Shown: positions 32,443 through 41,120 of the stretch, piece after piece | Layout: the number at the start of each line of letters is the position of its first letter | Numbering within the stretch: the stretch's first letter is position 1 | Origin: Thermoprotei archaeon | GTDB lineage: Archaea; Thermoproteota; Thermoprotei; Thermofilales; B15-G2 | Assembly (NCBI GenBank): GCA_003649445.1 | Contig: QMRV01000015.1 | Location: 1-43,362 of the forward strand | DNA: 43,362 nt | Direction: 5' to 3' | Translations under genes and position numbers: made by a program | Notes under the pieces: generated by a model | Database searches by the model: none | Told to the model about the DNA's origin: nothing | The model's input: only the letters and a program-made list of their open reading frames with translations

Positions 32443-33738
32443 CTACTGTAAATTCTTCTCATTCTTAGCCTCGACTGTTATTCTGATTAAAGGCTGAGTA
32501 TTTGAGGCTCTTATTAGGAACCAGCCTTTGTCTGTGTAAACTTTGACGCCGTCTATAGTGTCTACTTTCTTGAATTTGGCTTTAAGTTCGCTAGAAATTG
32601 CCTCAACGACCTTAAATTTAATGGAGTCTGGGCACTCTAAAGAAACTTCAGTAGAAAGGTAGGTGGGTAGTTTATCAAAGAACTTTGAAATAGGTTCTTC
32701 TAGCTTGCTGCATATTTCGAGAAGTTTTGCTGCAACTAAAATAGCGTCATCAAATAGTCTCAAACTAGGTATAGTCATATGTCCGCTGCGCTCAAAGCCT
32801 AGTACTGCTTTGTGCTTTTTAACGGCTTCAATTATGTAGAAGTGGCCCACGGGAGTTCTGATAACTTTAAGTCCTTTTTCCGAAGCAACGTCGTCTATAA
32901 TACTTGAAGTATTAACGCTGGCTACAATAGTGTCGCCAGGCTTGGTATCTAGAAAGCTTACAATGAGAGAAGCTGTCTTTTCGGGTTCAGTGTAGCGCCC
33001 TTTATCATCAATCACTACTACTCTGTCGCAGTCTCCGTCAAAAGCTAATCCCAAGTCAAAGTTACCTTTAGATACAAGCGCCATTAGTTCTTTGAGCTTA
33101 CTAGGCTTAGGCTCAGGTTCTCCTAGAGGAAAAAGCCCGCTAGGCTCTCCATGTATTATTTTGTACTCGCAGCCAAGTTTTTCAAGCAGAGACTTGATGA
33201 TTGTTCCCGCGGCACCATTCATGCAGTCTACTGCTACTCTTATTTTCTTTTTAACATCTACTTTAGATAAAACGAAGCTTAAGTAGTCGTTTTTTATGTC
33301 CAATATCTCATATGACCCTATTTTTCTCCAGTCGAATTTCTTGAATTTTCTTTCAATAAAGATTCTCCTTATCTTGTTATCTAATTCTTTCGAGTACTCT
33401 CCTCCTTCTTTAAAGAACTTTAGTCCATTATACTCTGGAGGATTATGCGATGCTCCAACCATAACGCCTATTTTTGCTTTAAGTTTCTCTACTGCATAGC
33501 TTAGAACACCTATAGGAACTACACCAGTAGCCCTGACATCTACTCCGCGGGAAAGTACTCCGCTCACAAAAGCTTTTTCACATATCTCTCCGTGAACTCT
33601 AGCGTCTCTACCTACTACTACAAAGTCTTCTGCCACTGTGCCTACAGCTTTACCGAAACTAAGGTAATCTTCTAGCGTCAATTCGTATTCTACAACTCCT
33701 CTAATATCGTAGGCTCTGAAAAATGAAGGAATCTCCAT
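32443..33738 (-). CDS. manB: Phosphomannomutase/phosphoglucomutase family (alpha-D-phosphohexomutase)
   Basis: A 431-residue phosphohexomutase that interconverts hexose-6-phosphate and hexose-1-phosphate, used for sugar-nucleotide supply. Motifs are the phosphoserine loop GASHNPPEYNGLKFF, the metal-binding loop AFDGDCDRVVVID (Asp-Gly-Asp-X-Asp), the sugar-binding loop GFERSGHMTIP, and the C-terminal phosphate-binding ASNTQPLIRITVEA. All are intact. Whether the substrate is mannose, glucose or glucosamine phosphate is not clear. The start at ATG 33738 has the box GTTAATACAT about 25 bp upstream. It is divergent from the GH5-like glycosidase, which suits a joint role in hexose use. Confidence 0.9.
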   Translation of the reverse strand: MEIPSFFRAYDIRGVVEYELTLEDYLSFGKAVGTVAEDFVVVGRDARVHGEICEKAFVSGVLSRGVDVRATGVVPIGVLSYAVEKLKAKIGVMVGASHNPPEYNGLKFFKEGGEYSKELDNKIRRIFIERKFKKFDWRKIGSYEILDIKNDYLSFVLSKVDVKKKIRVAVDCMNGAAGTIIKSLLEKLGCEYKIIHGEPSGLFPLGEPEPKPSKLKELMALVSKGNFDLGLAFDGDCDRVVVIDDKGRYTEPEKTASLIVSFLDTKPGDTIVASVNTSSIIDDVASEKGLKVIRTPVGHFYIIEAVKKHKAVLGFERSGHMTIPSLRLFDDAILVAAKLLEICSKLEEPISKFFDKLPTYLSTEVSLECPDSIKFKVVEAISSELKAKFKKVDTIDGVKVYTDKGWFLIRASNTQPLIRITVEAKNEKNLQ

Positions 33739-33804
33739 ATAGTAGTTACTAGCGGCAAATGTATTAACATTACTGTAGCCAGCGTCATCATTTAAACAGA
33801 TAGG

Positions 33805-33814
33805 TTTATTTAAA
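33805..33814 (+). promoter_or_regulatory. TATA box of the GH5-like gene
   Basis: TTTATTTAAA is centred about 25 bp upstream of the GTG at 33834. It marks that GTG as a leaderless start. Confidence 0.6.
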
Positions 33815-33833
33815 TTTCTATGAGTTTTACTCT

Positions 33834-35687
33834 GTGCCGAAAACTCTTTCAGAAAACTGTAGCGTGAAAGTAGAAAATAGGAAAGTTTTCTTACTAGGAG
33901 CTAACTACTGGAATAGAAAACACGATATTTTGATGTGGAGAAAATGGGACAGGGAAACAGTTAAAGATGATTTGAAGAAAGCTCGAGAAATAGGGCTTAA
34001 GGTACTAAGGGCATTTATTCTAGCTGAAGATTTTGCAGAAACAGATGGCTCACTTAAAGAGGATTCTGCAAGAAAGCTCGAAGAATTCTTGAATATTGCG
34101 CAAGAAAATGGGCTAATAATTTTCTTGACGCTTTTAGTAGGCCACATGTCTGGAAAGAACTGGGGCTTTCCATGGGACTCAGAAAACAAAGTATACGAAG
34201 TAGATGTACTAGAAAAAACAAGAAAGTTCGTAAGAGAAGTAGTAAGGCGTTTTAAGAATCATCCTGCTCTCGGCGGCTGGATTATTTCAAATGAGATAAC
34301 GTTAGTAGCTAAACCTGAGAAGCCTGAACAGTTCTATAACTGGCTTAGAACACTCTACAGAGACATTAAAGAAGAGGATTCTCACCACATTGTTTCGTTA
34401 GGAGACTCCACTACACCATTTTCTACACTGCTCACGCCGGAGAAAGTAGAGCCTTACGTAGACTATTTTTCGCCACACCTATATCTGTACGACGATAATC
34501 CTATCAGACACACGATGACTTATCTCGCCGTACTCGAGTACTGTAGAAGTCTTAAAAAGAAGCCAGTAATCTTGGAAGAGTACGGTTTTCCAACAAATCT
34601 TTATACAGAAGAGAGCCACGCTAGATTCATTGAAATAGTTCTCGTAGGAGCACTAGCCGTAGGAGCTTCAGGAGCTTTCATATGGTGTTTCTCCGATTTT
34701 CCTGGAGAAGAAGACGAGCCTTATCTCTGGGAGCCTCATGAGCTAGCCTTTGGCTTAATTAAAGCTAATGGAGAAAACAAGAAGGCAGCTGAATCAGTTA
34801 AAAGAGTAAGTGAGCTCCTTGAAATACTCGACTTAAATCAGTACACGCTGCCTCAAAGAGATATAGAAATAGTAGTTCCTGCCGTACTCTATAGAGATTA
34901 TCCTTTCGTATTTGAGAATAACTACGAGGTATTTAAGGCTCTTTCGCAGGCATATGTTTTGGCAGAACAAGCTTCTCTTCAAGCAACATTTATTAGAGAA
35001 GACGATATCGAGAGTAGCGAGAGTAAAGTAATAACCGTGCCAAGTTTACCTCGATTATTGACGAGAACCTGGAGAAAGCTACTTAAACTAGCTGAAAAGG
35101 GACGGCTAGTCTACTACTCTCATTTGAGGTATACTAATCATCCGCATGTATCTTCATGTCACATATGGGAAGAACTCTTCGGCGTACAGCCTTCACTTAA
35201 AGCAGGTATGAGGGCAGAAACTCTAGACTACTTGTACATAAGGTTCGACGACTGGGTGCTAAGAATACCTGAAGTAAAAAGAGACCTCGGTAGCACAGGT
35301 TTCGTGCCTGTAGACGCTAAGCCGATTGGATTCGCATACAGGAAGCCAGTATTCTTCGAGGCCTCGAGAGGCTCAGGATATACAATGCTATCGGCGCATC
35401 CAATAGAGCTTCACTTAGCTTATACGAGTATACACAATAACGCCTATAAGCTCTACGAAAAGCTAGCTTCCAAGGTAGGAGTAAAGCCATTTTACAAAGC
35501 AGACAACCCTGCAATACAGGTAAAGTACTGGCTCAAAAAAGGCGAGCCTAAAATACTATTTCTACTAAACCACTCTTATACACCATTGAAAACAAGGCTG
35601 ACAGGCAAAATTATATGGGGGAGAGGCGAAAAAGAAGACAACTTAATAAAAATTGAGCCTAAGAGCGCTGTAGTACTAGAGCTTTAG
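33834..35687 (+). CDS. Intracellular GH5/clan-A-type glycoside hydrolase, two-domain
   Basis: A 617-residue glycosidase. The N-terminal (beta/alpha)8 barrel (about 1-330) has GGWIISNEI with the acid/base Glu after Asn, and KKPVILEEYGFP with the nucleophile Glu, as in clan GH-A. The C-terminal half (about 360-617) resembles the glutamine-amidotransferase-like and beta-sandwich region of GH42-type beta-galactosidases: VITVPSLPRLL, LLSAHPIELHL-like and KILFLLNHS. No signal peptide is present, so substrates are internal or imported. A beta-mannosidase, beta-glucosidase or beta-galactosidase role is possible. The start is GTG 33834, set by a TATA box 25 bp upstream. The phosphohexomutase gene is divergent from it. 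Confidence 0.83.
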   Translation: MPKTLSENCSVKVENRKVFLLGANYWNRKHDILMWRKWDRETVKDDLKKAREIGLKVLRAFILAEDFAETDGSLKEDSARKLEEFLNIAQENGLIIFLTLLVGHMSGKNWGFPWDSENKVYEVDVLEKTRKFVREVVRRFKNHPALGGWIISNEITLVAKPEKPEQFYNWLRTLYRDIKEEDSHHIVSLGDSTTPFSTLLTPEKVEPYVDYFSPHLYLYDDNPIRHTMTYLAVLEYCRSLKKKPVILEEYGFPTNLYTEESHARFIEIVLVGALAVGASGAFIWCFSDFPGEEDEPYLWEPHELAFGLIKANGENKKAAESVKRVSELLEILDLNQYTLPQRDIEIVVPAVLYRDYPFVFENNYEVFKALSQAYVLAEQASLQATFIREDDIESSESKVITVPSLPRLLTRTWRKLLKLAEKGRLVYYSHLRYTNHPHVSSCHIWEELFGVQPSLKAGMRAETLDYLYIRFDDWVLRIPEVKRDLGSTGFVPVDAKPIGFAYRKPVFFEASRGSGYTMLSAHPIELHLAYTSIHNNAYKLYEKLASKVGVKPFYKADNPAIQVKYWLKKGEPKILFLLNHSYTPLKTRLTGKIIWGRGEKEDNLIKIEPKSAVVLEL

Positions 35688-36290
35688 AACACTTAGTATT
35701 TCTTTCTCAATTTTCCCCATATTTTCTTTAAGTTTTCCTTCAGCTAAATACGCTGTAAACATTTCAAATAACTTCTTGTAATCGTTCACCGTGAAGTTTG
35801 TTTTTCTAAAAACCGAATAGCCTTGAAGTTCCTCAAACTGTTTTTCAAGAGACTCAACTGTGATTAATCTACTCGGCTTCTCTTTCATTAACTCACTTGA
35901 AACTACTCTTTCAAGAAATCTCGCTAATATTTCACTTAAGGCAAGTCTTTTTTCAGGATCCTTTTCTCCGAGTATCTCGTTTAAAACCGAATGAGCTATC
36001 TCATGTATGATGACGTGAATAGAGCTATCAAAGTACTCTTTAATTATCATAAATGCTTTCTCGTCATTTACTTTAACTCCGCTTATTTTCTCTATTTTTT
36101 CACAAATGATTGGAGCGTATTTTTTGATTTCAGAAAATAGCTCGGAGAAATATTTCTCTAACTCTTTCTCTAATTTTCTCTGCACATAGAAATGGTGCTT
36201 TTCTCTGGTTTCCAGTCTGCTTTTCATTTTCTTGATTTCTTCAGCTAGTTCTTCAACTTTTTTGAGTTCTTTTTCTTCTTCTAGGCTCAT
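35676..36290 (-). CDS. Coiled-coil protein with a HEXXH metalloprotease motif
   Basis: A 204-residue protein with no family I can name. The N-terminal 60 residues form a charged coiled coil. HVIIHEIAHSVLNEIL at residues 92-107 contains H96-E97-X-X-H100, the zinc-binding helix of metalloproteases, and E120 in LALSEILARFLE, 20 residues on, could be the third ligand. The remainder is helical. No signal peptide or membrane helix is visible. The start ATG 36290 has a TATATATTTC box about 28 bp upstream. Its end overlaps the glycosidase gene by 12 bp. Protease activity is inferred from the motif only. Confidence 0.6.
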   Translation of the reverse strand: MSLEEEKELKKVEELAEEIKKMKSRLETREKHHFYVQRKLEKELEKYFSELFSEIKKYAPIICEKIEKISGVKVNDEKAFMIIKEYFDSSIHVIIHEIAHSVLNEILGEKDPEKRLALSEILARFLERVVSSELMKEKPSRLITVESLEKQFEELQGYSVFRKTNFTVNDYKKLFEMFTAYLAEGKLKENMGKIEKEILSVLKL

Positions 36291-36336
36291 AGTATCAAAG
36301 TATATAGTTTTATAGAAATATATAAGTTTTTCTATT

Positions 36337-36358
36337 TCTATAGAATTATGTAGTAAGA
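36337..36358 (+). repeat. 22-bp direct repeat, copy 1
   Basis: The sequence TCTATAGAAT through GTAGTAAGA is identical in two copies 201 bp apart (second at 36538-36559). It frames a 179-bp segment in the 329-bp gap (36291-36619) between the HEXXH gene and the GHMP-kinase gene. No intact gene is in the gap. Confidence 0.7.
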
Positions 36359-36416
36359 TAGTTTTAGCTGCTGTAGAAAGAGGCCTAAGCAGACTAAGTG
36401 CCCGTAAGATAAATGA

Positions 36417-36432
36417 GGAACATTTATGTCTG
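36417..36432. repeat. 16-bp inverted repeat, left arm
   Basis: GGAACATTTATGTCTG lies within the segment framed by the direct repeats. Its exact reverse complement is at 36584-36599, outside copy 2, with imperfect similarity beyond both arms. Confidence 0.65.
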
Positions 36433-36537
36433 GAAGCCTTATGTCTTTCCCAAAGATTTCCACCGGCTTTCCTTTATCGTCTCTAAACACTTTAGCACAG
36501 GCTTTAAGACTGAAGCAAAGGGTTTGTGGCCCCTAAT

Positions 36538-36559
36538 TCTATAGAATTATGTAGTAAGA
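36538..36559 (+). repeat. 22-bp direct repeat, copy 2
   Basis: Identical to copy 1 at 36337-36358 over all 22 bases. Sequence outside the copies diverges at once. A 14-bp near-repeat AAGACTGAAG(C/T)AAA occurs at 36506-36519 and 36556-36569. Confidence 0.7.
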
Positions 36560-36583
36560 CTGAAGTAAAAAGTAAAAATCTTT

Positions 36584-36599
36584 CAGACATAAATGTTCC
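36584..36599. repeat. 16-bp inverted repeat, right arm
   Basis: CAGACATAAATGTTCC is the exact reverse complement of 36417-36432. It ends 20 bp from the stop codon of the GHMP kinase gene. Confidence 0.65.
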
Positions 36600-36619
36600 A
36601 TTTAAATATGACTAGTAAT

Positions 36620-38464
36620 TTAGGCCACAAAACCTGCGCCTTCTATAGGAACGCATATTAAGACTCCTGTCCTAGGTTTGCCGTACTTATCGTAGTACTC
36701 TCTATAAAGTATGTCAACTACTTCTTTGATGTACTTTTCGTCAACTAATGCTATTACACATCCTCCTAAACCTGCTCCAGCTAACTGCGCACCTATAACT
36801 CCCTTTTGACGCAAAAGAAGGTCTACAAGATAGTCTGTTTCCTTTATACTACATCGATAGGCTCCGGGCTGCATAAAGAGCTGTTTTTCCGGATTATCAC
36901 CAGGTAGCTTGATTAAATAATCTAAGTAGTCGTCGGTAGCACTCCACTTCCACTCTTTTTCAACGCTATCACTGTACTTTACTACTCTATCTCCATCGTG
37001 TGAGATCTTCATAAGCTCACCGAATTTTTCCACATCACCTTTAGACAATATGTCGTAAACTATTCGGCTTCGCTCACATTCAGCTATGCCGAAGAAACAA
37101 ACATCTCTTATAGCATAGCCTTCAGCAGGCTCTTTATGTTCTCTAAAAATCTGTTTAAGCCGCTCTTTTTCTTCAGGAAGTATTTCAAGTATTTCTTTTC
37201 TACTAGCTCTTAAGGGCAGAGATTTCAGCATAGAGTATATTGTATTTAAGTCAAAGTTCAGTGTATTTATATCCCTCAGATACTTGACTTCAGAAAGTAG
37301 CTTTGGATATCTTTTCTTAAGAATCATGAACCCTATTTCATAGCACGCTACTCTCTGATTAAAAATATCTTTAGCTCCAGTCATCTTTTTTGCTTCAACA
37401 AAAGAATTGCAGACAAGTACTCTATAGCCTGAAGGAAACTTTGCGTAACTTATTCTCAGAGGGAAGAAGCCTATGTGTGAAACATAGCCAGCTCTACCCC
37501 ATATCATTGCTGCGTGGTCGCCGCAGCCACCACGGGTTCCCACATACCACTCACTGTAGCCGCAGAGCTCTATAAGCCGTTTCTTAGATATCTTTAGGTT
37601 ATTTGCGGCGATAGTAGCAAGATAAGTTGCCACAACAAGTGCTGATGAAGACGAGAGACCAGCAGACATAGGTATATCTCCGTAGAAAAGCATGTCGAGT
37701 CCTCTGAGTTTCCTCAAGTACCATTCATCGTCAATACGGTAGTATTCCTGCAAATAGACTATAGATTTAATGTAATTAATCCAAGACTTTTCTTCGCCCC
37801 TACAAGCTCTTTCCTCGTACTTTACTTGAGTCCACTTTCTCCACTCATCAATACTCTTAATCTTCTTCTCGGGGAGCTCTTCACTGAGCTTAAATTCTCC
37901 TCCTGGAAACTTTTCTTCATAGTAGTTTTCTACTTTAAATAGATCGTCTTCACGTGAAGAAGCTACAAGCACGACTTCTCTGTTAAAAGTAATAGGATTA
38001 ACATATCCTCCTCGGTGGTCGACGTGCCGGCCCATTAAATTCACTCGTCCAGGTACTCTTACTAAAAACACTTTTCTCGAGCCATATTTATCTTTAAATC
38101 TATTTAAAACATCAAGGTATATTTTCTTACGTTCTTCAATTATATCAGGATAGTCTCCGAAAATTTTGCTGAAGTCTATTTGATTTTCTTTAATGCGCTC
38201 TAGGAGCTTCTCTATTTCCTGCGGCTTAGGGTAAGTCACTAGCTCTAAGTTGGGGTATCCGGACTCAATAACTTGTCCGTATAGTTTCTCGCCTACTACT
38301 TTCGAATTAGATTCTATTAAACAGCACGAAATCTCGCTATTCTTTATATATACGTTTTCGGAAATAATGCTGTCTTCGATAACAGAAAATTCAACAGTAG
38401 TATTATTCTCTAAAACAGTCTTTTCCTCGAATCTCTGTTTTCCTTTAACTACTATCTGTTTCAC
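36620..38464 (-). CDS. Galactokinase-like GHMP sugar kinase with N-terminal hexapeptide-like extension
   Basis: A 614-residue protein. Residues about 1-70 (EFSVIEDSIISENVYIKNSE) look like left-handed beta-helix turns of the type found at the C-terminus of sugar nucleotidyltransferases. Residues about 130-614 are a galactokinase-type GHMP kinase: PGRVNLMGRHVDHRGG (138-153), the ATP loop PMSAGLSSSSALVVA (265-279), GGCGDHAAM with the catalytic Asp (D316), and the third motif LAGAGLGGC (561-569). In galactokinases the signature is G-E-H-T-D-Y-N-G-G; here it is G-R-H-V-D-H-R-G-G, so sugar choice probably differs. It would make a sugar-1-phosphate. The start GTG 38464 has a TAATTTAAGT box about 26 bp upstream. 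Confidence 0.85.
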   Translation of the reverse strand: MKQIVVKGKQRFEEKTVLENNTTVEFSVIEDSIISENVYIKNSEISCCLIESNSKVVGEKLYGQVIESGYPNLELVTYPKPQEIEKLLERIKENQIDFSKIFGDYPDIIEERKKIYLDVLNRFKDKYGSRKVFLVRVPGRVNLMGRHVDHRGGYVNPITFNREVVLVASSREDDLFKVENYYEEKFPGGEFKLSEELPEKKIKSIDEWRKWTQVKYEERACRGEEKSWINYIKSIVYLQEYYRIDDEWYLRKLRGLDMLFYGDIPMSAGLSSSSALVVATYLATIAANNLKISKKRLIELCGYSEWYVGTRGGCGDHAAMIWGRAGYVSHIGFFPLRISYAKFPSGYRVLVCNSFVEAKKMTGAKDIFNQRVACYEIGFMILKKRYPKLLSEVKYLRDINTLNFDLNTIYSMLKSLPLRASRKEILEILPEEKERLKQIFREHKEPAEGYAIRDVCFFGIAECERSRIVYDILSKGDVEKFGELMKISHDGDRVVKYSDSVEKEWKWSATDDYLDYLIKLPGDNPEKQLFMQPGAYRCSIKETDYLVDLLLRQKGVIGAQLAGAGLGGCVIALVDEKYIKEVVDILYREYYDKYGKPRTGVLICVPIEGAGFVA

Positions 38465-38495
38465 GTTATAGGCTTAGTATTTAGCACTTAAATTA

Positions 38496-40946
38496 TTAGC
38501 CGGGAATTATAATATAGTCTACTCGCAAGTCTATTTTGCGGTAGCCTGTAATATCTGTTAAAAGTGTTTTAAATTCATTTAACTCTGATACATTCAAAAG
38601 CTGTTTAGAAAGCTCGCTCTGTTTTAAAAGGAAGTGAATCACTATATCAACTTGTTTACCTTTAAATGAAACTGAAACAAGAATTCTGCTTTCTGAAACA
38701 TTGAAGTATGTTGCAGCAGCTGTTCTCACTATGTGCGATACTTCACTCAAGTTTCTTGTGTAAAATACTGTTTCATATACTGATAGACTCTGTAGAGTAA
38801 TGTATGCTAGCATAAATATTACGAAGGAGTAGAGAATTACGTGTGATTTATATTTTCTGAGTTTCTTCCACAGAACAGCTCCGGCGAAGAATATTGTATT
38901 GAGTAAAAGACCCAGCAAAGCTACTCTAGAGAAATAGTATATTTTAAGCAAAATTGCTAATGATCCCCATAGAGCTATATTAACTAGAAGAGCGGAGGCT
39001 GCAGCTTTTCTCTGCTTCTTGCCGCTAGCTATTTTTACTAACAGTATTGCTAACCCAAGAACTAGTAAAGCTGAAACGGCTATCGAAAGAGTCGGCGAAT
39101 ACATAGCTATAGCGTATGTACTGACACCTATTTTTTCCATAAGTTGTGAAACAAGTTGATCGATTATCGAAAGCATATATGATACTGCAAAAGAAATTTC
39201 AGCTAAAGATAAGGTAAGGCAGATTGACGCAGAGATTGTTACCGGCAAAACGATATACTTGAGGAATATTGAAGTAATGTTCTTAATATATGGAGTAATA
39301 GTTCTAACAAGTTCTTTAAAACTTCCTATCTGTGTATCAATAGGAGTTTCAATATTTAAGCTGACGTTGACCCAGTATTTTACTAAAGTCAAAATTTTAG
39401 TAAAAAGAACCTTAAGATAATCTGCCTCATTTATATCAAAAAGTCCTCTTATGTATTGCGATATTATCTTGATTACCGGTAGCAGGACATAGATTCTCGC
39501 CGCTAAGTATGCTGAAAGCTTTATTGCAAGCAAGTTAGCTATAAGTAGCGAGAGAGCGCCTAAAGCTATATCAGCTCTCTTCAATGCAAGACCTATACCT
39601 ATAGTAGAGGCTGGAGGTACAAGAGCTATAGCTATAGCTGCGCCAACTAAAATAGCATAGTTTTCTTTGCCACCTATAAGCGATACTACTGCAGCCAAAC
39701 CCGAGCCTACGGCAATAACTAGGTCTGCAAAATTAGGTCTAGCTCTCTCCATAATTAAAGGAGTTTCAGAGAGCGGAATAACCATAGAAGATATTTTAGC
39801 TATCAAAAGAGATTCTATAACAACTAATGCTACTAAAATAAACTCGTTTTTAAGGCTTTTTAAGTACTTTGCTCCTTCCTTCTTTTCTTCTGCTAGCAGT
39901 AGCCAGTCAAATGTGCTATAAACAGAGACAGAAAGTAGAGGAGCTATGATCATAGCTCCAATTACTGTCACGGTATTATTCATTAGAAGTCCTACTGTTG
40001 CCATAAGAGCCGAAAGACTAGCTAAAATAAGTGTGCGTATATCTAGCGAAGCTTGTTCTTTAGCTTTTTCTAAGAGAGTTTTTTTGGCTGCTTCAACACT
40101 CTCCTTAAGATTCTCAACAATATTTCTTTTAGTCAAAAGAACTATGTTGTTTGTCCAAGAATCAGTACTCGAGACATAAAGTGGAAAAACTATAAAGAAG
40201 ATAAGCATGAAAATAAAAGTTCCCAATGAAGCTATACTTAGCCAAAAACTGTAAACCAAGTATGGATCATAGGATAAGCTTTTATCAATTGCTGAAAATA
40301 ATTTGTGTAGTAGAATATAGTCTTGAGAAATAGTTATTTTTCTTTCTAAATCATTAAGCAAATTTTCTGCTTCTTGATAAAAAATAGCACTTTTACTTAT
40401 ATTATTTTCTTTATATGCTCTAAAAGCAGAACTTAGTTTTTCGCTCAATTTCCTAAAGGAACTCTTTAGACTTAAGGCAAGCGGTGTTTCCTCTTCAAGA
40501 ATATCTTCCACTTCAGCTTTCAAAGTAACATATTTTGAGAGAAGTAAATATAGATCTGTCTGCGTTGGAGCAATAAGTATTTCCTTAAATGAAGAACCTA
40601 GTACTCGTCCGCCAGAAAGTACTTCTACTTTAAGACGATATTCTCCAGGAGGATCTCTTTCAGAAATATAAAGTGTTTCAGAAATAGATTCAGTGCTATT
40701 ATTTAAATAAACTTGTTTTACTACTGACCAGTAAATATGATCATTTTTTTGTAAAGAAATTTTTACATAAACTCTCCCTAAGTTAACTTTAGTGGAAAGG
40801 TCTATTTTACAGAATATTTCCGATGGCTTCAAATATGTTTTCTGAGGAATAAAAATAGATACAGAGACAAGTGAAGGATAAGTAAATGTGAGCAACAGTA
40901 GATAGAAAACTATCAGCAATGTACACGTTGTAGTTGCTTTACGCAC
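38496..40946 (-). CDS. Large DUF389 membrane protein with extracytoplasmic domain
   Basis: An 816-residue membrane protein. Layout: signal or anchor helix (about 9-30), an extracytoplasmic beta domain (about 30-130) that resembles an Ig-like or MG-type fold (GEYRLKVEVLSGGRVLGS), a helical stretch (about 130-215), a membrane helix (about 230-258), then the DUF389 core (about 285-490): SLDIRTLILASLSALMATVG, TVIGAMIIAPLLSVS, and AIALVPPASTIGIGLALKRADIALG over several motifs. More helices follow to about residue 735, then a soluble C-terminal tail of about 85 residues. DUF389 proteins are of unknown function and usually 300-450 residues. The start is GTG 40946 with ATCTTATAGC 25 bp upstream. Confidence 0.85.
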   Translation of the reverse strand: MRKATTTCTLLIVFYLLLLTFTYPSLVSVSIFIPQKTYLKPSEIFCKIDLSTKVNLGRVYVKISLQKNDHIYWSVVKQVYLNNSTESISETLYISERDPPGEYRLKVEVLSGGRVLGSSFKEILIAPTQTDLYLLLSKYVTLKAEVEDILEEETPLALSLKSSFRKLSEKLSSAFRAYKENNISKSAIFYQEAENLLNDLERKITISQDYILLHKLFSAIDKSLSYDPYLVYSFWLSIASLGTFIFMLIFFIVFPLYVSSTDSWTNNIVLLTKRNIVENLKESVEAAKKTLLEKAKEQASLDIRTLILASLSALMATVGLLMNNTVTVIGAMIIAPLLSVSVYSTFDWLLLAEEKKEGAKYLKSLKNEFILVALVVIESLLIAKISSMVIPLSETPLIMERARPNFADLVIAVGSGLAAVVSLIGGKENYAILVGAAIAIALVPPASTIGIGLALKRADIALGALSLLIANLLAIKLSAYLAARIYVLLPVIKIISQYIRGLFDINEADYLKVLFTKILTLVKYWVNVSLNIETPIDTQIGSFKELVRTITPYIKNITSIFLKYIVLPVTISASICLTLSLAEISFAVSYMLSIIDQLVSQLMEKIGVSTYAIAMYSPTLSIAVSALLVLGLAILLVKIASGKKQRKAAASALLVNIALWGSLAILLKIYYFSRVALLGLLLNTIFFAGAVLWKKLRKYKSHVILYSFVIFMLAYITLQSLSVYETVFYTRNLSEVSHIVRTAAATYFNVSESRILVSVSFKGKQVDIVIHFLLKQSELSKQLLNVSELNEFKTLLTDITGYRKIDLRVDYIIIPG

Positions 40947-41120
40947 AGTGCTTAAGACGAGTAGAGCTATAAGATTCTTTCTCTCGAGAGCTTTGACTAT
41001 GTAAGCGCATAGGTTTATCTTGATGCTAATAATTCAAGCAGATAATTGAACTAACATCAGTAATGCATGGTTTACTTAATAGAAATACTTATCTACTTCG
41101 CTTCGGTATATCTGATACTG

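Noticed and set aside
41022..41058. Imperfect inverted repeat GATG...TTCAA / TTGAA...CATC between the DUF389 gene and acdB.
   Set aside because: Short interrupted arms in AT-rich DNA; no box motifs or consistent position relative to a start.
41067..41120. Upstream start for acdB giving a hydrophobic N-terminus.
   Set aside because: AcdB is cytosolic and the family begins near GTG 41121; the extra residues match no member.
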